A stretch of DNA of 64,000 bases, from positions 124,001 through 188,000 of the forward strand of contig NZ_JAPQNT010000002.1 in the NCBI RefSeq assembly GCF_028867965.1, in the 5' to 3' direction. Shown in pieces: positions 26,935-35,267 of the stretch (its first letter is position 1; each line of letters starts with the position of its first letter). Source of the DNA: Flavobacterium sp. SUN046. GTDB taxonomy: Bacteria; Bacteroidota; Bacteroidia; Flavobacteriales; Flavobacteriaceae. The notes under the pieces are model-generated. The model did not search any database and was not told the DNA's origin. It was given only the letters and a program-made list of their open reading frames with translations. A program made the translations under genes and the position numbers.

Positions 26935-27745
26935 TATTATTAAAACCATCAACAGCTTTTCTAACGTTACCAAACTCCTTTAGTAAAGAACTTGCTTTAT
27001 CATAATCTACTGAAATTTCGCTCATAATCATTTTCACACCACGATCAACAAGCTTATCGTTGCTCAATTGCATGTCAACCATTTTGTTGCCTTTTACTTT
27101 TCCGAGTTGGATCATGGTTGCCGTAGAAATCATGTTCAATACTAATTTCTGGGCCGTTCCAGCTTTCATTCGTGAACTTCCAGTAACAAATTCTGGACCG
27201 ACTACAACTTCAATCGGAAATTGAGCTGTTACTGCCAACGGACTTCCTTCATTGCAAGTAATACAGCCTGTAATATTATTATTTTCGTTACATTTCTTCA
27301 AACCTTCAATTACATAAGGTGTAGTGCCAGAAGCTGCAATCCCGATTACAACGTCATTTGCACCAATATTTTGTTCTTGCAAATCAATCCAAGCTTGTGT
27401 CGTATTATCTTCAGCATTTTCAACGGCTCTGCGAATTGCTTTATCGCCACCGGCAATAATTCCGTTTACTAAATCGAATGGCACTCCAAAAGTTGGCGGA
27501 CATTCAGATGCATCTACAATTCCCAATCGTCCAGAAGTTCCGGCTCCAATATAAAAAAGTCTGCCACCAAGTTTCATTTTTTCGACCACTTTAGTAACCA
27601 AAGTTTCAATTTGTGGCAACACTTTTTCAACTGCTAACGGTACTGTTTTGTCTTCGTTATTGATATTAGATAACAAATCGGCAACTGACATTTGTTCTAA
27701 ATGTTCATATTTGGAGGATTGTTCGGTAGTTTTGGTGAAGTTCAT
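26927..27745 (-). CDS. murQ: N-acetylmuramic acid 6-phosphate etherase
   Basis: MurQ cleaves the lactyl ether of MurNAc-6-phosphate to give GlcNAc-6-phosphate and lactate, in cell-wall recycling. The ATG at 27745 (MNFTKTTEQSSKYEHLEQM) gives 272 aa. The extended frame to 27793 runs through a dispersed repeat (27751-27778) and is rejected. SIS-domain motifs are FYIGAGTSGRLGIVDASECPPTFG, with the likely catalytic Glu in DASEC, then IAASGTTPYV and VTGSSRMKAGTAQKLVLNM. It heads a five-gene co-directional run with very short spacers. Confidence 0.95.
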   Translation of the reverse strand: MNFTKTTEQSSKYEHLEQMSVADLLSNINNEDKTVPLAVEKVLPQIETLVTKVVEKMKLGGRLFYIGAGTSGRLGIVDASECPPTFGVPFDLVNGIIAGGDKAIRRAVENAEDNTTQAWIDLQEQNIGANDVVIGIAASGTTPYVIEGLKKCNENNNITGCITCNEGSPLAVTAQFPIEVVVGPEFVTGSSRMKAGTAQKLVLNMISTATMIQLGKVKGNKMVDMQLSNDKLVDRGVKMIMSEISVDYDKASSLLKEFGNVRKAVDGFNNND

Positions 27746-27750
27746 ATTGT

Positions 27751-27778
27751 TTTGCCACGAAGGCGCTAAGTCACGGAG
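27751..27778 (-). repeat. Dispersed TTTGCCAC...AAG repeat, copy 1
   Basis: This 28-base element directly precedes murQ. It belongs to a family also seen at 41204-41230 and 47207-47336; read in the other direction the family is of the form CTTTGTG-CCTTTGTGGCAAA. Confidence 0.7.
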
Positions 27779-27862
27779 ATTATGAAAAAACAAATTTAAT
27801 AAATTATCTCATAGAAAAGTAAAATCAAGAAATAAAAACTTTGGGACTTGATGTCTTCTCGG

Positions 27863-28531
27863 CTACAAAAAATAAGCCAATCCAATTCCTAAAATAATCA
27901 TCGAAATTTTAGCAATATTGAATTTGTGACCTTCGCTACTTTCAAAGATAATTGTAGAGGAAATATGGAATAAAATTCCGATTACAACGGCAGTAATTTC
28001 GTTGTAATAATTGTTGAGTAATGGCAAGTTTTCAGAAACTATTGTACCGAGTGGCGTCATTATTGCAAAAGTTAACATGAATGCTGTTAAAGCAACTTTA
28101 TTTAATTGAGCACTCACAAAAAACATTGTTAAAATAATTGCAATAGGTAAGTGATGAATAGCAATTCCGAGTGCTAAATCATGATGCTTACTTACTGGAA
28201 AACCTTCTAAAAAAGCGTGAATACACAAACTTATGAACAGCAACCATGGCATTTGAGTCATTTTGTCGTGTCCGTGAACGTGTCCATGCTCGGCACCTTT
28301 TGAGAAAAATTCTAATATAATTTGAAATAAAATCCCAAGCATTATGAAAATTCCAACGTTAGAATTTCCGCTTGCATACACATCAGGAAGCAAATGCATT
28401 ACAGTTAATGAAAGTAAAAACGAACCACTAAATGCCAATAGCAATTTTAAATTCTTTTTTGCTTTAGGTTGCAACCAAAGCGCAATTAAAAATCCAATAA
28501 GTACTGATAATAAAGGTAATATGTAGTTCAT
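27863..28531 (-). CDS. ZIP-family metal transporter
   Basis: The 222-aa protein has about eight membrane spans and a short His-rich loop (EHGHVHGHDK) between spans three and four, as in ZIP (ZupT-like) divalent metal permeases. The metal-site helices read ICIHAFLEGFPVSKHHD and GIAIHHLPIAIILTMFF. ZIP transporters import zinc or related metals; which one cannot be told. The gene is read in the same direction as the methyltransferase 52 bases upstream, so the two may be co-transcribed. Confidence 0.92.
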   Translation of the reverse strand: MNYILPLLSVLIGFLIALWLQPKAKKNLKLLLAFSGSFLLSLTVMHLLPDVYASGNSNVGIFIMLGILFQIILEFFSKGAEHGHVHGHDKMTQMPWLLFISLCIHAFLEGFPVSKHHDLALGIAIHHLPIAIILTMFFVSAQLNKVALTAFMLTFAIMTPLGTIVSENLPLLNNYYNEITAVVIGILFHISSTIIFESSEGHKFNIAKISMIILGIGLAYFL

Positions 28532-28583
28532 TTTTTTAAAGTCAATTCTTTATTCTATTCTCGTTCTGAGTTTGTCGATGGAT

Positions 28584-29348
28584 TTATTTGAAAATCATAA
28601 TCAATCGTTCGCTAGTATTCTTATGGTATTTTTTTAATTTATAATCGCCAAAAGTATCTAATAAATAAATTCCTGCTTCGTTCATAATGTCTTGAAAATC
28701 ATCTAATGTTAGTGCTTTGACTTTTTCAGTAAAATGATACTTTTCACCTTTATCTTCAAAGTCAATTTCTTTACAAATGTGATTGTCTTTAACGTAGCGC
28801 TTGATATGAAAATCAATTTCGTCCACGGTTTTAATTTCTTCGGGCACCAAATTAGCAATTACTTGATTTGAATTCATAAAGTCAATCACTGCAAAGCCGT
28901 ATTCAGATAAACTATTTTTAATAGCAACCAATGTTTTTAGATTATCAGCATCATTTTCAAAATATCCGAAACTAGTAAATAAATTAAAAATAGCATCAAA
29001 TTTGGCTTCGAATGGTTCGCGCATATCGTGCACTTCAAAATGTAAAGTAGCGTTTGCATTTTTATTGGCTTCGGCAATACTGTTCTCAGATAAATCAGCA
29101 CCAATAACATCAAAACCCAACTGATTTAGGTAAATAGAATGTCGTCCTTTTCCACAAGCCAAATCTAAAACTTTGGCTTTTTCAGGTAGATTCAAATAGT
29201 GAGTTAGATTATCCATGAAAATTTGGGCTTCACGATAATTTCGGTCTTTGTATAATATGTGGTAATAACGCGTATCAAACCATGAAGCAAACCAATTATT
29301 AGTTGCGAGTTTTGGGTTGTGCGTTTCGGATTTATCTAATTCTGACAT
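28584..29348 (-). CDS. Class I SAM-dependent methyltransferase
   Basis: With the ATG at 29348 (MSELDKSETHNPKL) the protein has 254 aa; the longer frame to 29399 adds 17 unlike residues. The start region has FASWFDTRYYHILYKDRNYREA. The SAM-binding motif I is VLDLACGKGRHSIYLNQLGFDVIGADLS, and later NLFTSFGYF and a family motif AVIDFMN follow. The substrate cannot be read; related flavobacterial proteins are annotated only as methyltransferases. Its C-terminal 60 residues are less typical of the fold. Confidence 0.87.
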   Translation of the reverse strand: MSELDKSETHNPKLATNNWFASWFDTRYYHILYKDRNYREAQIFMDNLTHYLNLPEKAKVLDLACGKGRHSIYLNQLGFDVIGADLSENSIAEANKNANATLHFEVHDMREPFEAKFDAIFNLFTSFGYFENDADNLKTLVAIKNSLSEYGFAVIDFMNSNQVIANLVPEEIKTVDEIDFHIKRYVKDNHICKEIDFEDKGEKYHFTEKVKALTLDDFQDIMNEAGIYLLDTFGDYKLKKYHKNTSERLIMIFK

Positions 29349-29388
29349 TAATTCTTGTTCATAAAATTCTAATCCTGCAAATTTAGTG

Positions 29389-29396
29389 TATTTTTG
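29389..29396 (+). promoter_or_regulatory. Putative -7 element (TATTTTTG) for the 29494 gene
   Basis: TATTTTTGCAC has the typical Bacteroidota form. It would give a leader of about 95 bases before the ATG at 29494. No -33 TTG is found at the right spacing. Confidence 0.4.
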
Positions 29397-29493
29397 CACA
29401 AGTTATCCCAAGTTTGGGATTTTGTTAATTATTGAAATTGTAATTGAAATATCAATTTTAATTGAAAAGATACTGAAATAAATTCAGCATATA

Positions 29494-30660
29494 ATGGAAA
29501 ATTTTAAAATGATTGCCAAAACCTTCTTTGGTTTTGAAGAAATACTAGCACAAGAATTAAAAGTTTTAGGCGCACAAGAGGTTGAAATAGGAACTCGAAT
29601 GGTTGGCTTTAAAGGTGATAAAGGTTTCATGTACAAAGCCAATTTATCATTGCGAACGGCTTTAAAAATCTTAAAACCAATTTATTATTTCAGAGCTAAA
29701 ACCGATGCTTTATTGTACAAAGGAATTCAAGGAATTGATTGGAGCAAGTATTTGAATGCCAATCAAACCTTTGTTATTGATACCACAATTCATTCGGATT
29801 ATTTTAAACATTCGCAATTCGTTTCCCAAAAAGCTAAAGATGCAATTGTAGATCAATTTCGTGAAAAAACTGGTGTTCGTCCAAGTGTTGATAAGGATTT
29901 TCCCGATTTAAGAATTAATATTCACATTGATAAAGACCAAGTTTCGATTGCACTGGATACTTCTGGAGCCTCATTGCACCATCGTGGTTATCGAACTGCA
30001 ACGAATATTGCACCAATAAACGAAGTTTTAGCAGCAGGAATGCTTTTATTGTCTGGTTGGGAAGGAAAATCTGATTTTCTAGATCCAATGTGTGGTTCGG
30101 GAACTATTTTGGCAGAAGCGGCTATGATTGCTTGTAATATTCCTGCAAATATTAACCGAAAAGAATTCGCATTTGAAAAATGGAATGATTGGGACAACGA
30201 TTTATTCGACCAAATTATTGATGCGTTATTGAAAAGAACGCGCGAATTTAGATATACAATTACCGGATTTGATAAAGCGCCAAGTGCTGTCGAAAAAGCC
30301 AAAGCCAACATCAAAAACGCCAATTTAGATGAATACATAACTGTATCTCACGCCAATTTTTTCGATTCTAAAAAAGAAACTTCTGGTCCGTTACAAATGA
30401 TTTTTAATCCGCCTTACGGTGAACGTTTGGATATTGATTTGGAACGTTTTTACAGAGAAATGGGCGACACGATGAAGCAAAGTTATCCAGGAACTCAAGC
30501 GTGGTTTATCACTGCAAATTTAGAAGCTCTAAAATTTGTTGGACTAAAACCATCTCGAAAAATCAAATTATTTAACGGAAGTTTGGAAGCCAGATTAGTT
30601 AAATATGAAATGTACGAAGGAAGTAAAAGAACAAAATTTCAAATTACTGAAGGCAGTTAG
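29494..30660 (+). CDS. THUMP-domain RNA methyltransferase (RlmL-like)
   Basis: The 388-aa protein has an N-terminal THUMP-like RNA-binding region (about residues 1-160), then a class I methyltransferase domain. The SAM site reads FLDPMCGSGTILAEAAMIA near residue 200. The catalytic NPPY-type motif is IFNPPYGERL near 305. This organisation matches the N-terminal half of E. coli RlmL, which makes m2G2445 in 23S rRNA. Single-domain RlmL-like proteins are common in this phylum. The exact target is inferred from homology only. Confidence 0.9.
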   Translation: MENFKMIAKTFFGFEEILAQELKVLGAQEVEIGTRMVGFKGDKGFMYKANLSLRTALKILKPIYYFRAKTDALLYKGIQGIDWSKYLNANQTFVIDTTIHSDYFKHSQFVSQKAKDAIVDQFREKTGVRPSVDKDFPDLRINIHIDKDQVSIALDTSGASLHHRGYRTATNIAPINEVLAAGMLLLSGWEGKSDFLDPMCGSGTILAEAAMIACNIPANINRKEFAFEKWNDWDNDLFDQIIDALLKRTREFRYTITGFDKAPSAVEKAKANIKNANLDEYITVSHANFFDSKKETSGPLQMIFNPPYGERLDIDLERFYREMGDTMKQSYPGTQAWFITANLEALKFVGLKPSRKIKLFNGSLEARLVKYEMYEGSKRTKFQITEGS

Positions 30661-30699
30661 CAGATTACTGAAAACAGAATTTACAATATAACAAAAGCC

Positions 30700-30930
30700 A
30701 TGTCTAAAACAACAAAATCATTTTTATATAATCTTTTAAGCTTTGCGGCTTTCTTTTTGCAATTGCAAGTCATATTAACATACACGAGCATTAAAGGAAT
30801 TTGGATTCCGATAACAGCTTTTGTAATTGGAACAATTTTAGCACCAAAATTTCAAGCCATCCGCACTAAAGAAGGCGAAAAATTGTTCATGAAATGGATT
30901 TTTGTAAAAGGTGCAAAAGAAATAAAGTAA
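30700..30930 (+). CDS. Small membrane protein, function unknown
   Basis: The 76-aa protein has two predicted membrane spans (about residues 9-31 and 33-52) and a basic tail (TKEGEKLFMKWIFVKGAKEIK). It starts 39 bases after the rRNA methyltransferase gene in the same direction, so they are probably co-transcribed. Its stop abuts the convergent gene at 30931 without a single spacer base. No family is recognised. Confidence 0.65.
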   Translation: MSKTTKSFLYNLLSFAAFFLQLQVILTYTSIKGIWIPITAFVIGTILAPKFQAIRTKEGEKLFMKWIFVKGAKEIK

Positions 30931-31683
30931 CTATTTTTTCTTTTCTACTTTCTTTTCTTTGGGTTTCAAAATAGTTTTGTAGATAGGAATAAAATAGGAA
31001 ACGGTGTAATTAAAACCAGCTCCGAAATTTCCGCCGTATGTTCTATTAAAACCCGGAATGTAAAGGTTATCAAATCCTTCAGGAACTTTATTTGAAATTA
31101 AATTATTTAACCGAACACTGAATCCAACATAAAGATTTGTAACAATTTCAGCTTTTAAACCAGCAACAACTTCTATCCATTGTGCTGATAATCCGTCGTA
31201 TTTTTGGGCCACTTGAATTGTTGGAGATTCGCCAAAATAAGGATTCGGATTGTAAACTGAATAACTGTTCAACGTTTGAGAAAACGAACTAACTCCATAA
31301 CGTAAACCGACATAAATCATGTTGTTCATACCAAGCCAGTTCTCATAAGCATTGTAATCAAATCCTGCTTTTAGATAGGTTCCTTTAGTGGTGAAATTTA
31401 ATTTAGCATCATCAACGGTTTTATTTTCGTTACCAATTTCTGCAGCTATATAATGTTTTCTGGTTACTTTAAAATCGCCTACCAGCTCTAAACCACGATA
31501 ATCTTTTTCGTAAAACGAACGCGATAATTTGAATAAATCAACACCTAGTCGCAATCCATAACGTTCTGTTTTTGGTTTGACAGTATCTTTTTTAATGGTG
31601 GTTGAATCTTTTGCTTTTACTTCTTGAGCTTGTGTCAAAAACGAAACCAAAACAAACAATAAACTAAAAGTATATTTTAACAT
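30931..31683 (-). CDS. DUF6048-like outer-membrane protein
   Basis: I use the ATG at 31683 (MLKYTFSLLFVLVSFLTQAQ), which gives a clean signal peptide and 250 aa. The frame up to 31704 adds a Met-Lys leader and is possible. The mature part reads as a beta-barrel: alternating strands such as RYGLRLGVDLFKLSRSFYEKDYRGLELVGDFKV, and a C-terminal segment GGNFGAGFNYTVSYFIPIYKT. It matches the pattern I recall as DUF6048. Its start overlaps the stop of the DUF6452 gene by 20 bases, so the pair is coupled. Confidence 0.78.
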   Translation of the reverse strand: MLKYTFSLLFVLVSFLTQAQEVKAKDSTTIKKDTVKPKTERYGLRLGVDLFKLSRSFYEKDYRGLELVGDFKVTRKHYIAAEIGNENKTVDDAKLNFTTKGTYLKAGFDYNAYENWLGMNNMIYVGLRYGVSSFSQTLNSYSVYNPNPYFGESPTIQVAQKYDGLSAQWIEVVAGLKAEIVTNLYVGFSVRLNNLISNKVPEGFDNLYIPGFNRTYGGNFGAGFNYTVSYFIPIYKTILKPKEKKVEKKK

Positions 31684-32200
31684 GGATTTCATTTTCATTT
31701 TCAAGATTAGATTTTACTATTTGTATAACTTTTATCCAATTATCAGAGGCAGGAACAAGTATATCAGCATCTGTACTCGATAAATCAAATAACGTTTTAT
31801 AACCGCAGGCACGCGAAACATATATATTATTTTGAAAATATTTAATTGTTAAAGTATCTGTGTTTGCAGTTGCTTCACCAAAATTTAAAGTTAAATCATA
31901 AGTTATAGTTGTTTCAACACCAGAAATTCCAGTAACTTTTAAGGGTAATAGTATTTTTTTACCATTAAATAAATATTTTGAAGCATCGGTTAAAGTCGAA
32001 TCAAAAATTACTCCATCAATTTGTCCGCTCGCAACCGCTTTAAGTTTATTAACTGATTTATCTGTTGGAGTTATTGCACCAAATTCATAACATTCTATCA
32101 CCAATCTTGGAGTAGTTGACGTAGCCGCATCGCAAATATCATCTTTCTCACAACCCGAGAATGAAACGGCAATTAGTAGTAATAAAAGTATTTTTTTCAT
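31664..32200 (-). CDS. DUF6452-like lipoprotein
   Basis: The 178-aa protein has a lipoprotein signal (KKILLLLLIAVSFSGC, cysteine near residue 18) followed by EKDDICDAATSTTPRLVIECYE, the hallmark start of the DUF6452 family. The rest is a beta-rich domain ending NENEIHVKIYF. In flavobacteria this gene usually sits next to a DUF6048 gene and rlmD, as here. The conserved pairing of a lipoprotein with a barrel-like protein suggests a joint envelope role, but this is inference. Confidence 0.8.
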   Translation of the reverse strand: MKKILLLLLIAVSFSGCEKDDICDAATSTTPRLVIECYEFGAITPTDKSVNKLKAVASGQIDGVIFDSTLTDASKYLFNGKKILLPLKVTGISGVETTITYDLTLNFGEATANTDTLTIKYFQNNIYVSRACGYKTLFDLSSTDADILVPASDNWIKVIQIVKSNLENENEIHVKIYF

Positions 32201-32210
32201 AAATAAATTC

Positions 32211-32278
32211 AGTGTTCCGTATTTAGTGTTCGGTATTCAGTTTGCATAACTGCTAACTGAAAACTGCCAACTGAATAC
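32211..32278. repeat. Short tandem-like repeats before rlmD's end
   Basis: AGTGTTCCGTATT and AGTGTTCGGTATT are direct repeats, as are CTGCTAACTGAAA and CTGCCAACTGAAT. The second type recurs near 30650-30680 and at 18640. It looks like a dispersed intergenic repeat. Confidence 0.5.
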
Positions 32279-33693
32279 TATTTTCTCTCCAAAAGTACAA
32301 CATTTTCCACATGATGCGTCTGCGGAAACATATCTACAGGTCGCACACGAGTTACTTGATACATTTCGTCTAGTAAAGCCAAATCTCGCGCTTGTGTAGC
32401 CGAGTTACAACTCACATAAACAATTTTTTGAGCACCAATTTTCAGCAATTGCGCTACCACATCTTTGTGCATTCCGTCTCTTGGCGGATCGGTGATAATT
32501 ACATCGGGCATTCCGTGTTGGTTGATGAAATCGTCGTTGAACACGTTTTTCATATCACCTACATAAAATTCACAATTGGTAATTTCATTACGTTTTGCAT
32601 TTTCTTTTGCATCTGCAATCGCTTCTGGAACGGCTTCAACACCAATTACTTTTTTAGCTTTTTTAGATACAAACTGCGCAATAGTTCCAGTTCCAGTATA
32701 TAAATCATATACTACTTCATTGCCAGTCAATCCAGCAAAATCCCTAGTAATTTTGTATAATTCATACGCTTGATCGGAATTCGTTTGGTAAAATGATTTG
32801 GCGTTGATAGAAAATTTCAAACCTTCCATTTCTTCCAAAATATAATCTCTTCCTTTATATAATTTAATATCTTGATCGTATAAAGTATCGTTTGCTTTGC
32901 TATTAATCACATATTGCAATGACGTAATTTGCGGAAATTTCTCGTGAATAAAATTCATTAATAATTCCCGATTGGCTTTATCGTTTTCAAAAAACTGAAT
33001 CAAAACCATAATCTCGCCAGTCGAAGCGGTACGAATCATTAATGTGCGTAACAAACCTTCATGATTTCTTGCATTAAAGAACGTCATGCCATTTTTCTCG
33101 GCAAATTCTTTAATCGAATTACGAATGTCGTTCGATGGATCTTCTTGCAAATGACATTTAGAAATATCCAAAATTTTGTCCCACATTCTCGGAATATGAA
33201 AACCCAAAGCCGGTTTTTTGCTCAGCGTTTGGTCGTCACTTTGAATTTCAGTTTCGTTCAACCAACGCGTATCCGAAAACCCAAATTCCATTTTATTTCT
33301 GTAAAAAAATTGTTTTTCCGAACCTAAAATAGGTTCAAAAGTTGGCAATTCAATTTTCCCGATGCGTTTTAAGTTATTGAACACTTCATTATTTTTGTAA
33401 AACAATTGCTGTTCGTACTTCATGTTTTGCCATTTGCAACCGCCACAAGCACCAAAATGCTCACAAACCGGCTCGACACGATTTTCAGAAAAACTATGAA
33501 ATTTTATTGCTTTTCCTTCATAATATGACTTACGTTTCTTAAATGTTTGCACATCCACCACATCGCCAGGAACTACATTTGGTATAAAAATCACTTGACC
33601 TTCAGGAGCTTTTGCCACCGAAACGCCTTTGGCTCCAGCATCAAGAACGGTTACATTTTCAAATATAGCTTTGTTTGTTATCTTCTTTCCCAT
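32278..33693 (-). CDS. rlmD: 23S rRNA (uracil-C5)-methyltransferase RlmD
   Basis: RlmD methylates U1939 of 23S rRNA with SAM. The 471-aa protein has a TRAM domain at residues 10-70 and a 4Fe-4S motif CEHFGACGGCKWQ near 78-90, with further cysteines. The SAM site contains VYDLYTGTGTIAQF. The catalytic DPPRDGMHKD and the nucleophile cysteine in YVSCNS follow near residue 425. Length and motifs match the RumA/RlmD subfamily. It is upstream of the DUF6452/DUF6048 pair. A promoter sits so close that the transcript may be leaderless. Confidence 0.93.
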   Translation of the reverse strand: MGKKITNKAIFENVTVLDAGAKGVSVAKAPEGQVIFIPNVVPGDVVDVQTFKKRKSYYEGKAIKFHSFSENRVEPVCEHFGACGGCKWQNMKYEQQLFYKNNEVFNNLKRIGKIELPTFEPILGSEKQFFYRNKMEFGFSDTRWLNETEIQSDDQTLSKKPALGFHIPRMWDKILDISKCHLQEDPSNDIRNSIKEFAEKNGMTFFNARNHEGLLRTLMIRTASTGEIMVLIQFFENDKANRELLMNFIHEKFPQITSLQYVINSKANDTLYDQDIKLYKGRDYILEEMEGLKFSINAKSFYQTNSDQAYELYKITRDFAGLTGNEVVYDLYTGTGTIAQFVSKKAKKVIGVEAVPEAIADAKENAKRNEITNCEFYVGDMKNVFNDDFINQHGMPDVIITDPPRDGMHKDVVAQLLKIGAQKIVYVSCNSATQARDLALLDEMYQVTRVRPVDMFPQTHHVENVVLLERK

Positions 33694-33697
33694 GTGG

Positions 33698-33726
33698 CAA
33701 AAATAAGCGTTTGAATTGTTTTACAA
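33698..33726 (-). promoter_or_regulatory. Promoter for rlmD (TTG-N18-TATTTTTG)
   Basis: On the minus strand, TTG (33724-33726) is 18 bases from TATTTTTG (33698-33705). Only four bases separate it from the rlmD ATG, so the start of transcription would lie at or beside the start codon. Confidence 0.65.
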
Positions 33727-33771
33727 GAATGTTTAAGAAAAAAATATAATTTAGCAGATTATTTAATAAAT

Positions 33772-34308
33772 ATGAAACACTTAGCACTACTCCGCGGAAT
33801 AAACGTATCCGGTCACAACATGATAAAAATGGAGGCTTTAAAAACCACACTCGAAGCCATTGGGTTTAGCAATGTAGTAACATACATCCAATCGGGAAAT
33901 GTGTTTGTAGAAACCGAGGAAGAAAGCACTTTTGGAGTTGGTTTCAAAATCAAACAAGAAATTTTCAAGACTTTTGGGCATGATGTTCCCACGATTGTAA
34001 TTGGTAAAAACGATTTGGAATTGTGTTTTAAAAATAATCCGTTCTTGAAAGAAAAAAACGTTGATACCAAGAAATTGTATGTTGCTTTTATTTCTAAAGA
34101 ATTGCCAAGTTCCGCCATAAACGAATTAAAAATCAGTCAATTCAAACCCGACGAAGCCGTAATCGATGGCAATAGAATCTTTATTAAATATGACATCGGC
34201 GCAGGAAAAACACGTTTGGATCAAAAATACATTGAGAAAAAACTCAACGTTACCGCAACAATGCGCAATTGGAATACCGTTACTAAATTACTTGAGATGT
34301 TTGAGTAA
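33772..34308 (+). CDS. DUF1697 protein
   Basis: The 178-aa protein begins MKHLALLRGINVSGHNMIKM and continues LKTTLEAIGFSNVVTYIQSGNVFVET, the defining signature of DUF1697. Later parts include GAGKTRLDQKYIEKKLNVTATMRNWNTV, also typical. The family has no established function; the fold is a small alpha/beta domain. It is divergent from rlmD, with a TATAATTTAGC promoter-like sequence about 20 bases before the ATG. The Arg-Gly-Ile-Asn-Val block is complete, so the protein appears intact. Confidence 0.92.
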   Translation: MKHLALLRGINVSGHNMIKMEALKTTLEAIGFSNVVTYIQSGNVFVETEEESTFGVGFKIKQEIFKTFGHDVPTIVIGKNDLELCFKNNPFLKEKNVDTKKLYVAFISKELPSSAINELKISQFKPDEAVIDGNRIFIKYDIGAGKTRLDQKYIEKKLNVTATMRNWNTVTKLLEMFE

Positions 34309-34312
34309 TTTT

Positions 34313-34404
34313 TTTGTCATTTCGACCTTTTGGGAGAAATCACATAAAGTTGATTTTCTTTAGTTATTTGGATAATGTGATTTCTCCTTTGTCGAAATGA
34401 CAAA
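34313..34404. repeat. Long imperfect inverted repeat after the DUF1697 gene
   Basis: TTTGTCATTTCGAC (34313-34326) is inverted at 34391-34404, and GGAGAAATCACAT (34333-34345) is inverted at 34375-34387. Together they make a 92-base hairpin with a short middle. This lies in a 470-base stretch with no gene (34309-34778). Confidence 0.8.
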
Positions 34405-34428
34405 CTCTAAAATCAAGAATGGTCTTTG

Positions 34429-34503
34429 AACAACTCTGTTTTCTTCAATTAGCGAAGCGACTTCTATTAAGATTTTTTCTATGTTTCTATGTGTTTAAAA
34501 AAA
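34429..34503. repeat. 75-bp direct repeat, first copy
   Basis: AACAACTCTGTTTTCTTCAA starts this copy; the same sequence starts 34593. The two copies differ mainly at an AGC/TGC and a C/T stretch and share TCTATGTTTCTATGTGTTT. It contains no open frame. Confidence 0.75.
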
Positions 34504-34592
34504 TAAAGTAATTAAAAAATTCCAATTGATTATTGAAAACCAAAGAGATTCCAACGGAATGACAAAAGCATAAAGTAAAGTTGTGTAGCTCA

Positions 34593-34666
34593 AACAACTC
34601 TGTTTTCTTCAATTTGCGAAGCGACTTTATTAAGTTTCTTTCTATGTTTCTATGTGTTTAAAAAAA
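34593..34666. repeat. 75-bp direct repeat, second copy
   Basis: It starts 164 bases after the first copy and ends in the same TATGTTTCTATGTGTTTAAA. The pair forms a direct duplication within a repeat-rich, gene-free region upstream of osmC. Confidence 0.75.
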
Positions 34667-34747
34667 ACAGTGTTTCCAAAAAGATAAAAACTATCGTTTT
34701 ATTACAAATAACAATAATTATATAACATTCAATTCAACCTGATTTTC

Positions 34748-34755
34748 TAAATTTG
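34748..34755 (+). promoter_or_regulatory. Putative -7 element (TAAATTTG) for osmC
   Basis: TAAATTTG fits TAnnTTTG, 23 bases before the osmC ATG. The -33 element is not clear. Confidence 0.5.
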
Positions 34756-34778
34756 ATAAAAATTAAAACACAACAATT

Positions 34779-35189
34779 ATGAAAAGAAATGCCACTGCCG
34801 TTTGGAAAGGTTCCGTAAAAGAAGGAAAAGGAAGCTTGACTACACAAAGTACTACTTTAAACAATACACAATATTCATTCAACTCTCGTTTTGAAGACGG
34901 CGTTGGTACCAATCCCGAAGAATTGGTTGCTGCGGCTCATGCAGGTTGTTTTACAATGCAACTATCAGCCTTTTTAACCGAAGTTGGGTTTACAGTTGAA
35001 AATATCGAAACTAAATGTGTTATCAATCTTGAAGCTGGAACTATTGTGGGTTCACACTTGACGGTTAATGCAACAATTCCGGGAATTTCTAACGACGATT
35101 TTCAAGCATTTGTTACTAAAGCAGAGGAAAACTGTCCGATTTCTAAATTATTCAATACCGAAATTACTTCTACTGCAACTTTAGTATAA
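34779..35189 (+). CDS. OsmC-family peroxidase-like protein
   Basis: The 136-aa protein matches OsmC/Ohr-like thiol peroxidases, which reduce organic hydroperoxides with two cysteines. The first cysteine is in AAHAGCFTMQLSAFL (C57 region) and the second in AEENCPISKLF near 118. It starts MKRNATAVWKGSVKEGKGSL, typical of the OsmC subgroup, as are NPEELVAAAHAG and the C-terminal TSTATL. It stands alone between repeat-rich regions and has a terminator. The physiological electron donor is not visible. Confidence 0.94.
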   Translation: MKRNATAVWKGSVKEGKGSLTTQSTTLNNTQYSFNSRFEDGVGTNPEELVAAAHAGCFTMQLSAFLTEVGFTVENIETKCVINLEAGTIVGSHLTVNATIPGISNDDFQAFVTKAEENCPISKLFNTEITSTATLV

Positions 35190-35210
35190 TATTCAAAAAC
35201 AACTATCTAT

Positions 35211-35243
35211 AACCTCATTTCTTTATTGATTTGAGGTTTTTTT
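35211..35243 (+). terminator. Intrinsic terminator after osmC
   Basis: AACCTCA (35211-35217) pairs with TGAGGTT (35232-35238), followed by T residues, 22 bases past the osmC stop. Confidence 0.7.
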
Positions 35244-35267
35244 ATTTTCAAAATCAAATTAAAAAAT

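Noticed and set aside
27746..27793. Upstream extension of murQ
   Set aside because: It translates a dispersed repeat and is not protein-like; the ATG at 27745 matches the MurQ N-terminus.
34309..34778. An insertion sequence in the osmC upstream region
   Set aside because: The inverted and direct repeats are there, but no transposase frame or remnant lies between them.
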